From Haloplanus vescus (GTDB lineage: Archaea; Halobacteriota; Halobacteria; Halobacteriales; Haloferacaceae), in assembly GCF_900107665.1 (NCBI RefSeq), contig NZ_FNQT01000004.1, forward strand, positions 1-64,000: a DNA stretch of 64,000 bases, written 5' to 3'. This document shows positions 18,807 to 28,044 of the stretch, piece by piece (position 1 is the first letter of the stretch; each line of letters begins with the position of its first letter). Both the position numbers and the translations under genes were made by a program. The notes beneath the pieces were generated by a model that saw only the letters and a program-made list of their open reading frames with translations, made no database searches and had not been told where the DNA came from.

Positions 18807-19869
18807 CACACACCCCTCGTCCAGAGTGAAAACCAATCGGAGAGTGGGGTGAGGTCCACGGGAAACGGGGGTTCTTGTGGGGAGAAAGCAACAGGAATCG
18901 CGGAAAGACTGCTTGAGACGGGAGAACACGGAGGAAATGGAACAGCGAACACGAGCAGCGGTTCGAAACCACCCGGACGAATGCCGCCTTCGTCCTCCTT
19001 CTTGTGCTGAATGCACTTGGGGAGTGGTAGGAGGTAGGTAGTAATAAAACCTCTAGGTAATACTATGGAGATTGGTATGTTTAGAGGATCTTCGACTGTG
19101 TGACGACTGCTGTTCGAGGGATACTCGTCTCACGTCTTGTGATTTCGGTACTTTCCAGCCGACTCGTCGTGTGGTTTCCGCCGGGTCAACCGAGGGACTC
19201 TCGTAGCGTTTCACTCTGGACGAGGGGTGTGGGGGTTAGATTTCATCGTCCGCGTATTATGAGACGTTGAAGGAAAATCGTCATTCTGACTATTCGCCAA
19301 CCAGCGAACCGGCATCAAAGCCGAAATCGGGATTGGTATCTCCCGATCTCCCTCATCACTCGGAATCAAGATACCCGATCCCGACAGTTCCGATTGTACC
19401 CTGCTTTGCTTCGGCTGGAGATCTGACCTGTGTCTTCACTCTTGATTGGGGGTGCCGACGAACGCTCGTCAGCATCACTCGAGGTTCACACTTCACTCCT
19501 GCTCGTCACACCTACGCTTTCACTCTGGACGAGGGGTGTCTGCCGTGCGTCAGACGTCCAGGGTCGATGTGTCCTCTCATAGAAATGATTGATTACCAGG
19601 TTCGGGAGATACACTCTGGACGGGGGGTGTCGTCTCAACCAAGTACGCTGCTCCCGTATGGAGGGCTATTCACTCTTGACCAGGGGTGTGTCAAACCCGC
19701 TCCAGTCTGGCGTTTTCACTCTGGATTGGGGGTGCCCGTCTGCGGCGGTAACTCTCGCTCCGAATCCGATTTCACTCGGGACCGACTCGACCCTTTGTGA
19801 GGATGATACGCCAGCGACAAAACATCAGAAGACGACCATAGCCCGATTTACACTCTGGTCGAGGTAGCC
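18807..19869. other. Candidate replication origin, upstream array of origin boxes
   Basis: Boxes built as TTCACTCTGGA, two or three bases, then AGGGGTGT occur near 19209-19231, 19518-19540, 19609-19631 and 19668-19690, with variants ending GGGGGTGCC near 19435 and 19714 and a weak copy near 19847. One copy at 18807-18833 is inverted. The gap from 18763 to the orc1/cdc6 start at 19909 has no gene. Variable spacing, a G-run at one end and the adjacent initiator gene fit an Orc1-bound origin; the inverted outer copy could bound a DNA unwinding segment around 19030-19080, which is AT-rich. Confidence 0.8.
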
Positions 19870-19908
19870 AAATCATTAAGTAGGTCCCATCCGCGATATC
19901 TGATATTG

Positions 19909-21186
19909 ATGGCTGAGGAACCGTCCCAACTCTCTGACTTCGACGGCCGCTACGAGGATCCCGCTGACGATCCCCTCTTTGACTTTGATGAAGACGACCC
20001 CGACCGAGCCAACATTTTCGCTCGAAAGGAACTGCTGAAGGTTGGCCACGTCCCTGAAAGCGGCCGTATCGTCGGCCGAGATGGCGAGATCAAGGCCGTT
20101 GCTGCTGAACTCAGGCCGATCGTTCGTGGCGATCCGCCCAACAACGTGATTATTTACGGGAAAACGGGTACGGGGAAGTCGCTCGTTGCCCGTCACGTCA
20201 CAGAACGAGCCCGCCGAGCCGCGGAGTCGAACGGTGTGTCCGTCGGCACGGTCTACGTCGACTGCGCGCAGCACAACACACAGACACGCGTCGCGAGGAC
20301 GGTGACTCGTTCACTCAACGAAACGGACGAGACTGACTTCGATATTCCACGCGCAGGGATTGGCAGCGGGGAATACTACGACTATCTCTGGGAGATTCTG
20401 GATACTGCCTACGAGTCAGTCATCATCATTCTCGACGAGGTGGACCGACTCGATGACGATGATATTCTTATGCAGCTCTCGCGGGCTCGCGAATCGGGGA
20501 AAGCGGATTGCCACCTGGGCGTCATCGCAGTCAGCAACAAGATCGAGTATCGCGACCAGCTGAACGAACGCGTCAAGTCCAGTCTTCGCGAGGAGGAGTT
20601 CGTCTTCCAACCCTACGACGCGAATCAGCTGCGCGAGATTATGAAGCACCGACGGGACGCGTTCCACGATGGCGTTCTCTCTGATGATGTGATCCCGCTG
20701 ACGGCGGCACTAGCTGCCCAAGAACACGGTGACGCCAGAAAGGCCATCGAAATTCTTCGTCACGCCGGCGAACTGGCCGAACGAGAAAACGTCGAGACGG
20801 TCGTCGAGGAACACGTTCGCGATGCCCAGGAGTGGGCTGAAATCGATCGCTTCGAGGAGCTGCTACGCGGGTCGACGACACAGGTCAAATTCATCCTCTA
20901 TTCGCTCGCGCTGCTCACCGAAGAGAATCCGAACGAGGATGGATTCTCTACCAACCGAATTTACGAACGGTATCAAGCGACGACAGAGAAGGCCGATGCG
21001 AAGACTCTCAGCGAGCACCGCGTCTACGAGCTGTTGAAAGAGCAGGCGTTCCTCGGTGTCGTTGAATCTACTCGGACCGGGGGTGGCCGGGGTGAAGGCA
21101 GTTATCTCGAGCACCGGTTGGTTCAGGATACCGGCATCGTGCTGAAATCTGTCCTCCGGGATAGCCGGCTGGAAGACCTGGCCTAG
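19909..21186 (+). CDS. orc: Orc1/Cdc6-family replication initiator (second copy)
   Basis: With ATG 19909 the protein has 425 residues, the normal Orc1 length. Motifs: ANIFARKELLKVGHVPESGR at the N-terminus, Walker A YGKTGTGKS near 84, Walker B VIIILDEVDRLDDDD near 176, sensor I LGVIAVSNKIEYRD, and a sensor II region around EHGDARKAIEILRHAG. The C-terminal winged helix begins near residue 320 (TQVKFILYSLALL). It is flanked on both sides by origin-box arrays, so it is the likely main initiator of this replicon. It differs clearly from the 11529 copy, which suggests two separately acquired replicators. Confidence 0.95.
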   Translation: MAEEPSQLSDFDGRYEDPADDPLFDFDEDDPDRANIFARKELLKVGHVPESGRIVGRDGEIKAVAAELRPIVRGDPPNNVIIYGKTGTGKSLVARHVTERARRAAESNGVSVGTVYVDCAQHNTQTRVARTVTRSLNETDETDFDIPRAGIGSGEYYDYLWEILDTAYESVIIILDEVDRLDDDDILMQLSRARESGKADCHLGVIAVSNKIEYRDQLNERVKSSLREEEFVFQPYDANQLREIMKHRRDAFHDGVLSDDVIPLTAALAAQEHGDARKAIEILRHAGELAERENVETVVEEHVRDAQEWAEIDRFEELLRGSTTQVKFILYSLALLTEENPNEDGFSTNRIYERYQATTEKADAKTLSEHRVYELLKEQAFLGVVESTRTGGGRGEGSYLEHRLVQDTGIVLKSVLRDSRLEDLA

Positions 21187-21202
21187 CTCCCGTTTCGGTC
21201 GC

Positions 21203-21496
21203 TGACCACACCCCTGATCACGAGTGTATCTCTCGATACGTCGGAAACGTGGGGTGGGGGATCCGAGGTCGTCTTCTACTCCCAATAATCGACTTTGGCC
21301 GGGTGACGAAACGACGGAAACGTGGGGGGTGTGATCCCCTCGATCGTGGCTGCGTTCCCTCCACCGACCTCCAGTTACGACGGAAACGTGGGGTGGGTAT
21401 TTTTTCTCCGAGTGTTACCTGTTTGGACTGACCGGACCCATTCACACTGAGGGGTGTGGGGTGGGTTGAACCCATTCACACTCTGGGGGGTGTCCT
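21203..21496. other. Candidate replication origin, downstream array of origin boxes
   Basis: Three direct repeats CGGAAACGTGGGG, each followed by a G/T-rich tail, start near 21242, 21315 and 21381, about 66-73 bases apart. They are followed by two copies of CCCATTCACACT with a GGGGTGTG-type tail near 21438 and 21471. An inverted box, CACTCGTGATCAGGGGTGT on the minus strand, lies at 21205-21227. The first set has the GAAAC core of classical haloarchaeal boxes, while the second resembles the upstream array. The gap from 21187 to 21549 contains nothing else. Confidence 0.75.
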
Positions 21497-21549
21497 CTGC
21501 GACGCTACTAATTGCGCTTGACAAACCTCCGGCTACGGTTCACCACCGT

Positions 21550-21873
21550 CTACTCGTCGGGACTGACGGGGCCTTTATACTGGGAACGAACTTTTTCGCC
21601 TTCTCGCCACTGCCAGTAGTAGTAGCGGTTGTCGTTAATCTCCTTGATCGTGATCGTGGCCTTCGCCGGGACGTCGTCCGGCAGATCGTCGGGACGTTCT
21701 TCAATTTCGCTTTCATCTGAATCCTCTTCGAGACGTGCCTCGCCAGCTTTGTGCTCAGCTAGCTCTTCAGCGTAGCGGGCAACGCGCTGGAGCTGCTCAG
21801 AAGAGGACTCGTTGAGCGTATTGACGAGGTCTGTCGGGAGTTCCGCCGGCGGCGTCGGTGGCTCGTAGGACAT
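21550..21873 (-). CDS. Small protein with a beta-rich C-terminal domain
   Basis: The 107-residue product starts MSYEPPTPPAELPTDLVNTL at 21873. A helical N-terminal half (LQRVARYAEELAEHKAGEAR) leads through an acidic linker to ATITIKEINDNRYYYWQWRE and GEKVRSQYKGPV. That ending is a recurrent haloarchaeal plasmid motif with an aromatic RYYYW strand, probably nucleic-acid binding, but I do not assign a family. Copy 3 of the dispersed bipartite site begins 16 bases upstream of the start, which suggests direct control. It may modulate the neighbouring replicator. Confidence 0.7.
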   Translation of the reverse strand: MSYEPPTPPAELPTDLVNTLNESSSEQLQRVARYAEELAEHKAGEARLEEDSDESEIEERPDDLPDDVPAKATITIKEINDNRYYYWQWREGEKVRSQYKGPVSPDE

Positions 21874-21889
21874 CAGCGGTCGCCTCGTG

Positions 21890-21930
21890 TTAACCAACAT
21901 AACCCGCTAATCCATAGTTTTGTTGGTTAA
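21890..21930. repeat. Dispersed bipartite site, copy 3
   Basis: TTAACCAACA at 21890-21899 and TGTTGGTTAA at 21921-21930, spacer 21 bases, both arms perfect. It lies between the 21873 gene (minus strand) and the SNF2-type helicase gene (plus strand). Confidence 0.9.
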
Positions 21931-22084
21931 GTTGGTAATATCAGTCAGTCCTCGCTACCTGTAACATTACTCGCAACTTCTTTATGAATGAATTTATGAC
22001 GCGAAGATGTACACCCTTAGCAATTATACTACGAGCTACTAAATCGCCACTAACCCACCAAACTTCACGGAACACATACGAGGG

Positions 22085-25000
22085 ATGTTCATCTTACATG
22101 CGGTCACGGACGATTGCGGGAAAATATACCTCTGGGCAGAGGATTCGACACTTCCTCGTTTGCGAACAAAGGAACAGGACTCGAAAGGTGGAGAGAGGCA
22201 TCCGTTTGCTGTTGACAAGCAGACTCTCAACGATATTCTGTCATATGCGGGGTATGGAAACGCAAATACGGAGATGATCACTCTCACAGTCTATTTGCCG
22301 TCAGGTCAAGATAATCCTCAGCCGTCCCCATCAATTCGGGAAGAGAACGCACAAGAGACTACCACATCACTCGCTCCGTGGCTCATCCCAGCAGTGGAAG
22401 TCGATCCAAGAGACGCTCCATTGATCCTCTCATATCTTTCGCAGCCATCTTCAACTGATAAGGAGACGATTAGTCACGGAGAAAACCTTATCAAATCGGG
22501 ACGGACCGTCAAGTACTGGTCTTCTGTTTGCTCGGTAGCAGAGTCGTACGTTGAATCTGGGCGGGTTGTACCACACCTCGCAGAGAAGGACGGGTCCGTT
22601 ACCGGTGTTTGGCGTGCGTACCCCTCTAGGGAAGCTGATATTGATCTGATTACGGAGCTGATGGAAGCGATGCCACCGCTCGCACGGACATCCGTAGGGA
22701 TTGGATCGAAGCCTATCCTCAACCGAGGATCCCCTAATGATCCAATCGGTCGTTCCTCAAGGGATGTCTTGACGCGCGCACTAGACCAAGTGGTCAATGC
22801 GCTGTCGAAAGAGCGCTTATCCCCGACTGAGACGGACTTAGCCACGGACAAAGTGGAATCAGCCCATCAACAATGGATCCGCACGCTTCAAAGGACCGGG
22901 GAGCCGATCGATGCTGCTCCCGAGGCGATCGCTGAACTTCGAGACCAACTCGACGAGTGGACACGCCCTCCCGTGACAGGGGATGAGCAAGAAGTCAGGC
23001 TCTGTTTCCAGCTGAAAGAGCCTGAAGTGGAAACTGATATGCTGATTTCGGAGTCGGAGACGGAACCGGTTGTTCCTGACGGTTGGATGCTCGAATTGCT
23101 CCTGCAATCTGAGGACGACCCGAGCCTCGTCGTTGAGGCGAGCGAACTGTGGAACTCGGATCGCTCCACATCGAAAATACTCGCACGCCATCTCAACCAG
23201 CCCACTGAGATACTGAAAAACGAACTGGAGCGCGCATCCCCGCTATATCCACGACTCAAGGAAGAACTCGACCAATCGAAACCGACTGCGATAGAGTTAT
23301 CGAACAGCGATGCCGCCGAATTCCTACAGGAATATGCAGAAGTTCTCCGGCAAGCAGGATTTGGAGTGATTCTTCCAAACTGGTGGGGAGAGCCGCCGCA
23401 ACGACTGGGTGCTCGACTGGTCGTCTCTGACGCCGATGACGAGTTTGAGACTACTGGTAGCGGTCTGGGAATTGAACAGCTGTGTGAGTTCGACTGGGAG
23501 ATCGTTCTCGGGGAAAACAGTCTCTCTGAAGACGAGTTGGAAGAACTATCCACACTCAAACAATCGCTCGTACACTTCCAGGGAAAGTGGGTCTCAGTAC
23601 AGGACGATGACGCCAAATCGGCAAGAGACCTCCTCCATCGTGAAGAAGAACGTACTCTTGAGGAAGCGCTTCAAGCGGATACTGAGATTAGCGACGACGG
23701 AGTTAGCCTCCCGGTCGTCGAAAAGAGATTAGAGGGAACGTTCAAGAAGTTGTTTGAGCAGGATTTCGAGATATGGGCCGAGAAAATAGACACCCCGTCT
23801 GGGTTTGACGGGGAGTTGCGCTCGTATCAGAAAACGGGCCTAGGCTGGATTTCGTATCTGGAAGATCACGGCTTTGGTGGCTGTCTGGCGGACGATATGG
23901 GACTGGGGAAGACGATACAGATACTCGCCCGTCTCGTTCAAGAGCGTTCCGTTGATCCCTTGGTTGGTCCGACACTTGTAGTGTGTCCGTTGTCTGTGGT
24001 ATACAACTGGAAAAGTGAGGCGAATAAGTTTACACCAGATCTGACGGTACATATTCACCACGGCCAAGGTCGAATGTCGGGGGGCGACCTTGCCAGCGCC
24101 ATACAACACCACGACGTAATCATTACTACCTACGGGACGGCGAGGAGCGATATCGAACTACTGCGAGACATTCAGTTCCATAGGATCGTTCTTGATGAGG
24201 CACAGAAGATCAAAAACACATCAGCCAGTCGTACACAGGCGATAAGGTCACTGTCGGCTCATCATCGGTTGGCGTTAACTGGAACTCCCGTTGAGAACCG
24301 GTTGAGTGAACTTTGGTCCATTATGGAGTTCTGCAATCCCGGACTACTTGGCACCGAGAGCCAATTCAGAAACGCCTTTTCTCGGCCTATTGAGGAACAG
24401 GGAGATATTGAGAAGATGGAGCAGCTCAGACAACTCATACGTCCATTTGTGCTGCGACGTGAGAAAACTGACAACTCGATAATCGACGATCTTCCGGAGA
24501 AATTGGAAAAAAAGGAGTACTGTGGACTCACTGAGGAACAAGCAACCCTATACAAGGCAGTAGCCGATGAAATCTTTGAGCAAATTGAGCAGTCCCAGGA
24601 TATCGAACGAAGGGGGCGAATTCTGAAGCTGATCGGCAATCTCAAATCGATTTGTAATCACCCACGTCAGTATCTTAACGACGATCAGCGTATCAGTGGT
24701 CGATCGGGCAAGCTTGACGTCCTTGATGACCTCGTCCAGAAGATAGGAGCTAATGACGAGAAGGGACTGATATTCACACAATACACCCAGATGGCGGAGC
24801 TGCTGTTAGAACACTTACGAGGTCAAGGCCACCGTGTGTTCTACCTCTATGGGGGGACAGCGAAGGAGGAGCGGGAAGAGATGATTGACGAATTTGAGAA
24901 CACTGAGGGATCCTGTTTCTTCTTGTTATCACTGCATGCTGGTGGCACCGGGATCAATCTCACGCCGGCTAACTACGTTATCCACTATGACCGGTGGTGG

Positions 25001-25237
25001 AACCCTGCCGTCGAAAAGCAAGCAACTGACCGAGCGTATCGGATTGGGCAAGACAATAACGTACAGGTACACAAACTGATTTGTCGAGGAACGATCGAAG
25101 AATCGATCGACCAAATTATTGAGAGCAAGCGTGACCTAGCAGAACAGGTACTGGCCGATAGCGACGAGTGGATAACTGAACTATCGGATGAAGAACTTCG
25201 CAACCTCGTATCGTTATCAGCAGACTCTCTGGTATGA
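22085..25237 (+). CDS. SNF2-family DNA translocase
   Basis: This 1050-residue protein has a complete SNF2 ATPase in its second half: LADDMGLGKTIQIL near residue 599, LDEAQKIKN near 701, ALTGTPVENRLSELWSIM near 730 and, in the second RecA-like domain, GLIFTQYTQMAELL near 890 and RAYRIGQ near 980. The first 550 residues match bacterial-type SNF2 proteins in layout and probably form an accessory DNA- or protein-binding module. The sequence is AT-richer than the flanking core genes, suggesting transfer. The stop overlaps the start of the helix-hairpin-helix gene by four bases, so the two are coupled. SNF2 proteins of this group often occur in defence or repair loci. Confidence 0.93.
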   Translation: MFILHAVTDDCGKIYLWAEDSTLPRLRTKEQDSKGGERHPFAVDKQTLNDILSYAGYGNANTEMITLTVYLPSGQDNPQPSPSIREENAQETTTSLAPWLIPAVEVDPRDAPLILSYLSQPSSTDKETISHGENLIKSGRTVKYWSSVCSVAESYVESGRVVPHLAEKDGSVTGVWRAYPSREADIDLITELMEAMPPLARTSVGIGSKPILNRGSPNDPIGRSSRDVLTRALDQVVNALSKERLSPTETDLATDKVESAHQQWIRTLQRTGEPIDAAPEAIAELRDQLDEWTRPPVTGDEQEVRLCFQLKEPEVETDMLISESETEPVVPDGWMLELLLQSEDDPSLVVEASELWNSDRSTSKILARHLNQPTEILKNELERASPLYPRLKEELDQSKPTAIELSNSDAAEFLQEYAEVLRQAGFGVILPNWWGEPPQRLGARLVVSDADDEFETTGSGLGIEQLCEFDWEIVLGENSLSEDELEELSTLKQSLVHFQGKWVSVQDDDAKSARDLLHREEERTLEEALQADTEISDDGVSLPVVEKRLEGTFKKLFEQDFEIWAEKIDTPSGFDGELRSYQKTGLGWISYLEDHGFGGCLADDMGLGKTIQILARLVQERSVDPLVGPTLVVCPLSVVYNWKSEANKFTPDLTVHIHHGQGRMSGGDLASAIQHHDVIITTYGTARSDIELLRDIQFHRIVLDEAQKIKNTSASRTQAIRSLSAHHRLALTGTPVENRLSELWSIMEFCNPGLLGTESQFRNAFSRPIEEQGDIEKMEQLRQLIRPFVLRREKTDNSIIDDLPEKLEKKEYCGLTEEQATLYKAVADEIFEQIEQSQDIERRGRILKLIGNLKSICNHPRQYLNDDQRISGRSGKLDVLDDLVQKIGANDEKGLIFTQYTQMAELLLEHLRGQGHRVFYLYGGTAKEEREEMIDEFENTEGSCFFLLSLHAGGTGINLTPANYVIHYDRWWNPAVEKQATDRAYRIGQDNNVQVHKLICRGTIEESIDQIIESKRDLAEQVLADSDEWITELSDEELRNLVSLSADSLV

Positions 25238-26232
25238 CTTGGTCTAATAGACAACTCGTCAACAGTGAGGAGACCAACCAGGACTCACGAAAACCGAGTG
25301 CGACGTGGTGGAGACATCGATTTTCCGCAACAAATGCATCAGTTGAGGGTGTGAATGATTCGCTCGAAGAATCTCTTGACGAATTCTGGACTGGGCTACC
25401 TGAGGAGTATGAGATCCCTTCCGAAGATGCTGAAGAGGATGAACAGACGAAATTAGCATCACTCGGTGCTCCACCAGAGGGATTCAGTCGGGCTTTTGAG
25501 ATGGCTAATCGGCTCCACGAGAAAATTCAAGAGCCACAGAGATATCAGACTCAACAAACTCAATTCACACCAGAAACGTCTATCAGAACCGTAGTGGACG
25601 AGATTCCACGTGCAGGACCGGTTATCGTAACGAATCTGGAAAACGAGGGTTACGAGACACTCGGTGATCTGGAGGGAGTTTCCAATCGCGAATTAATGAG
25701 AGTGAACCGAGTTGGAACGGAAACAGCAGAGCGGTTGATTGAGTTCACCCAGAATCAGATACCGGGAGATCGAGATTGGAATCGAGCGAGCGACCGATCA
25801 GCTATCTCGAACGATGTTGAGCTCCGCAAGATTTCGGAGCAGATCCCCGGTTTCGGAGATACCAGTCGAAAGAAGATCGAAAAAGAGGGATATGAGACTG
25901 TAGGAGACGTACGTGCTGCAACGGCTAATGAACTAACTGATATTAAACAGATTGGCGAAGGGACTGTTTCGAAACTTTTGGACTACATAGAAAATAATTC
26001 AGGAGAACCCAGTCCAATAGCAGATAAACAGATACCAGACGATACCTCGATAGAAGATTTCGCGGCAGATGTTCCGAGTGTGGGTCGGGTGTTGATCTCT
26101 AAATTGACTCAAGAGGGGTATGAGACGGTAGGTGATCTTCGTACTGCGACCATTGAGGACCTAACCAACGTCGAGCATATCGGTGAAAAGAAGGCAGAAT
26201 CTCTTTTGGAACACGCTGGTTTGAGGATGTAG
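25234..26232 (+). CDS. Protein with three helix-hairpin-helix repeats, partner of SNF2 gene
   Basis: The 332-residue product has three similar repeats near residues 120-170, 200-250 and 275-330, each reading roughly IPxxGxxxxxKLxxEGYETVGDLR, then LTDIKQIGEG and SKLLDYIE or an equivalent. This is the tandem helix-hairpin-helix fold that binds DNA without sequence specificity, as in RadA and DNA ligase tails. The N-terminal part contains SATWWRHRF, which recalls the start of the SWIM zinc-finger proteins that accompany SNF2 genes, but the SWIM Cys/His set is absent. It is likely a DNA-targeting subunit of the translocase, through coupled translation (ATGA overlap). Confidence 0.85.
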   Translation: MTWSNRQLVNSEETNQDSRKPSATWWRHRFSATNASVEGVNDSLEESLDEFWTGLPEEYEIPSEDAEEDEQTKLASLGAPPEGFSRAFEMANRLHEKIQEPQRYQTQQTQFTPETSIRTVVDEIPRAGPVIVTNLENEGYETLGDLEGVSNRELMRVNRVGTETAERLIEFTQNQIPGDRDWNRASDRSAISNDVELRKISEQIPGFGDTSRKKIEKEGYETVGDVRAATANELTDIKQIGEGTVSKLLDYIENNSGEPSPIADKQIPDDTSIEDFAADVPSVGRVLISKLTQEGYETVGDLRTATIEDLTNVEHIGEKKAESLLEHAGLRM

Positions 26233-26470
26233 ACAGTGAGTCCGGGTTTGAGGAATTTACAGTCCCACACGCTTGACCTGCCAACGGAGTCGAACCGGTA
26301 CTTAGTGGCGGAGAACATAGCTTCGATCACCTAGTCCTATCCGTGGTGACTGCCATCCAACCGGTCGTTGCGAATACGTCAAGTTAGCGAATAGCTGGAG
26401 GTGAATGCGATCAGAGATTCAAACGACACTCGCGGTATGGAGGATTCGTAAAGCATCGGCTGCTCACATG

Positions 26471-26511
26471 TTAACCAACAAAGTGCGTACCGGTATAGAT
26501 TTGTTGGTTAA
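26471..26511. repeat. Dispersed bipartite site, copy 4
   Basis: TTAACCAACA at 26471-26480 and TGTTGGTTAA at 26502-26511, spacer 21 bases, both arms perfect. It lies between two convergent gene ends, so it is not a simple promoter element for either gene. The rest of the 345-base gap 26233-26577 shows no gene. Confidence 0.9.
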
Positions 26512-26577
26512 ACAGATATCGCCCCGTCACGGGCTGAAGAGTATGAATAGCAAACTATTCGGGAATAGAACGTTCCA

Positions 26578-26991
26578 TTAGATGTCGTCGGGACGAAGCG
26601 CGTTCTCGTACTTGACCATCTTCTCGGATTTATCGCCGATGGTGTCGTAGATCTGTTGGAGCGTCTCTTCAGCGGCGAGCAGGTTGTGCTCCTCCAGGAA
26701 CTCCTGACCCTCTTCGGTGAGACCGTAGAACTTCCAGGGGTAGCCCTGTCGGCGCTGGTCGTCGTCCAGGGCGACCTCCTTCACGATGCCCTCATCGATC
26801 AGCTTCTGGATGTGCTTGTAGACAGTGGCGTCACTCACGCTGGGGTTGAGCTCCTCGAGTTCGTACATCGAAGGAAGCTGCTCGGGGTGCTGGAGGATGT
26901 TGTTGATTAGGGCAAACCGCGTCTGCTGAGTGACGAAATGGATGAGTTCCCGTGGTGCCGTGTTCTCACCGTTCCCAAGGCCATCGTCCAT
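26578..26991 (-). CDS. Winged-helix regulator, PadR-like
   Basis: The 137-residue product from ATG 26991 (MDDGLGNGENTAP) has a winged helix-turn-helix: FALINNILQHPEQLPSMYEL, then the recognition part PSVSDATVYKHIQKLIDEGI and the wing. The C-terminal helix (LLAAEETLQQIYDTI) suggests dimerisation, as in PadR proteins. A 24-base palindrome, GTAGTTTAC plus its exact inverse, lies 29-52 bases upstream and fits an autoregulatory operator covering the TATA site. An earlier ATG at 27018 would bring the protein start to two bases from the palindrome and leave no room for a promoter, so I prefer 26991. Confidence 0.8.
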   Translation of the reverse strand: MDDGLGNGENTAPRELIHFVTQQTRFALINNILQHPEQLPSMYELEELNPSVSDATVYKHIQKLIDEGIVKEVALDDDQRRQGYPWKFYGLTEEGQEFLEEHNLLAAEETLQQIYDTIGDKSEKMVKYENALRPDDI

Positions 26992-27019
26992 ATTGGTGTG
27001 TTCAATCGAGTACGCCAAA

Positions 27020-27043
27020 GTAGTTTACCCCAGAGTAAACTAC
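27020..27043. promoter_or_regulatory. 24-base palindromic operator of the PadR-like gene
   Basis: GTAGTTTAC at 27020-27028 is matched exactly by GTAAACTAC at 27035-27043 with a six-base centre. It lies 29-52 bases upstream of the chosen start at 26991, where the TATA element of a leaderless promoter would be. A protein dimer binding here would block TBP/TFB, so autorepression is the simplest reading. Confidence 0.65.
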
Positions 27044-27076
27044 CACGCAGAAGCGACTGAGAAGCAAGACAGGAGC

Positions 27077-27895
27077 TTACACCTGTGGTGGAAGCTGACC
27101 ATCTGGACGTGGGACCTGCCCCTGTTTGATTTCGTGATCGACGCGACGCATATGTTTGCAGCCCCCGTCTGGAGCGCGCTGCTGCCAATCGGAACAGGTA
27201 CAGGATTGCCCGATGATATCGACTTCGTATCGATTTCCGGACGCCGCTTCGACTTCGTAGCGACCACCCTTGGCGAGTAGGGAGACGGTCATCGCTTCCT
27301 CGACAGCGCGCTTTGTGCGGGGCTCGAGATCATCAGCTGAGGTGGAGCCGTCTGATACGAGCATTCGGTCGCGGACGTCTCCCGCCTGTCCGCCGTCTGG
27401 AGCGACAGCGCTTCCAATCTCCTGAATCCGGTTTTCCAAGAGTGCTTCCGCAAGGTTCCCCTCCGGCCAGAGAAAGTGGACTTCTCGTCGCTCTCGATGA
27501 TCGTAGGAGCCACAGGTGGCGGCATTCCCTTCCCAGACTCGCCATGCCCTCAGCGCGGCCATCACGGTGAGGATGCCCCGAGGAACCGGTGTTTGGTCCT
27601 CAGGGTAGAACACTCGAAAGCGCGTACAGTCGTCCTGTGGCGGTACTGTGTCCCACCACTCGACGTCGGACCCCCAACTGTCGTACATCGCTTGATCTCG
27701 GCCGTATCCGACCGTCACGCCATCGACCTGCGGGACCTCCTCGGGGATCGCGTTGGCATCGCCTTCGAGGAGTCGGAGTACAGCGTACCGGAGATACTCG
27801 TGTGTAGGGGAGTTCGTGGTTTGGGCGATCTGGTCGTACTGCTCTGCGACTCGCTCCGCTTCTGCCAGAACGGCTCTGAGATGTCGCTCTGTCAT
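27077..27895 (-). CDS. SWIM zinc-finger protein
   Basis: The 272-residue protein ends in a SWIM-type finger: SCTCSDWQQRAPDGGCKHMRRV (shown here by its Cys at positions ~234 and 236 and the later Cys-Lys-His). SWIM fingers bind DNA or proteins. The first 170 residues contain conserved aromatic patches (WGSDVEWWDTVPPQDDCTRF) of unknown fold. The leader carries a 24-base hairpin ending 20 bases before the start, followed on the far side by an A-tract and copy 5 of the dispersed site. SWIM proteins often team with SNF2 translocases, and one lies 2 kb away, but they are in different transcripts here. Confidence 0.8.
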   Translation of the reverse strand: MTERHLRAVLAEAERVAEQYDQIAQTTNSPTHEYLRYAVLRLLEGDANAIPEEVPQVDGVTVGYGRDQAMYDSWGSDVEWWDTVPPQDDCTRFRVFYPEDQTPVPRGILTVMAALRAWRVWEGNAATCGSYDHRERREVHFLWPEGNLAEALLENRIQEIGSAVAPDGGQAGDVRDRMLVSDGSTSADDLEPRTKRAVEEAMTVSLLAKGGRYEVEAASGNRYEVDIIGQSCTCSDWQQRAPDGGCKHMRRVDHEIKQGQVPRPDGQLPPQV

Positions 27896-27914
27896 AATTC
27901 GGTGAGGCTGGAAT

Positions 27915-27938
27915 GCGCCTCCACCCCTCGGCGGGCGC
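27915..27938 (-). repeat. Leader hairpin with GGGTG loop (SWIM gene)
   Basis: GCGCC at 27915-27919 pairs with GGCGC at 27934-27938. On the minus strand the loop contains AGGGGTGG. It lies 20 bases before the SWIM start at 27895 and is preceded in the transcript by TTTTTT and copy 5 of the bipartite site. Confidence 0.7.
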
Positions 27939-27946
27939 TCAAAAAA

Positions 27947-27987
27947 TTAACCAACGCACCAGCCAGATATCCCGACTTGTTGGTTAA
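27947..27987. repeat. Dispersed bipartite site, copy 5
   Basis: TTAACCAACG at 27947-27956 (last base differs from consensus) and TGTTGGTTAA at 27978-27987, spacer 21 bases. It lies between the SWIM gene and the AbiEii gene. Confidence 0.88.
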
Positions 27988-28044
27988 TCGCCAGAGCTCC
28001 GGATGCAGCACCCATCGGTCATCCACACCGACATCGGCCGTTGC

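Noticed and set aside
19267-19800. A 177-codon plus-strand frame across the origin
   Set aside because: Its repeated FTLDEGC-like pieces are translations of the origin boxes and do not form a protein-like sequence.
18807-19869. CRISPR-like repeat array
   Set aside because: Repeat spacing is irregular, copies vary at both ends, one is inverted, and an initiator gene is adjacent. These are origin boxes.
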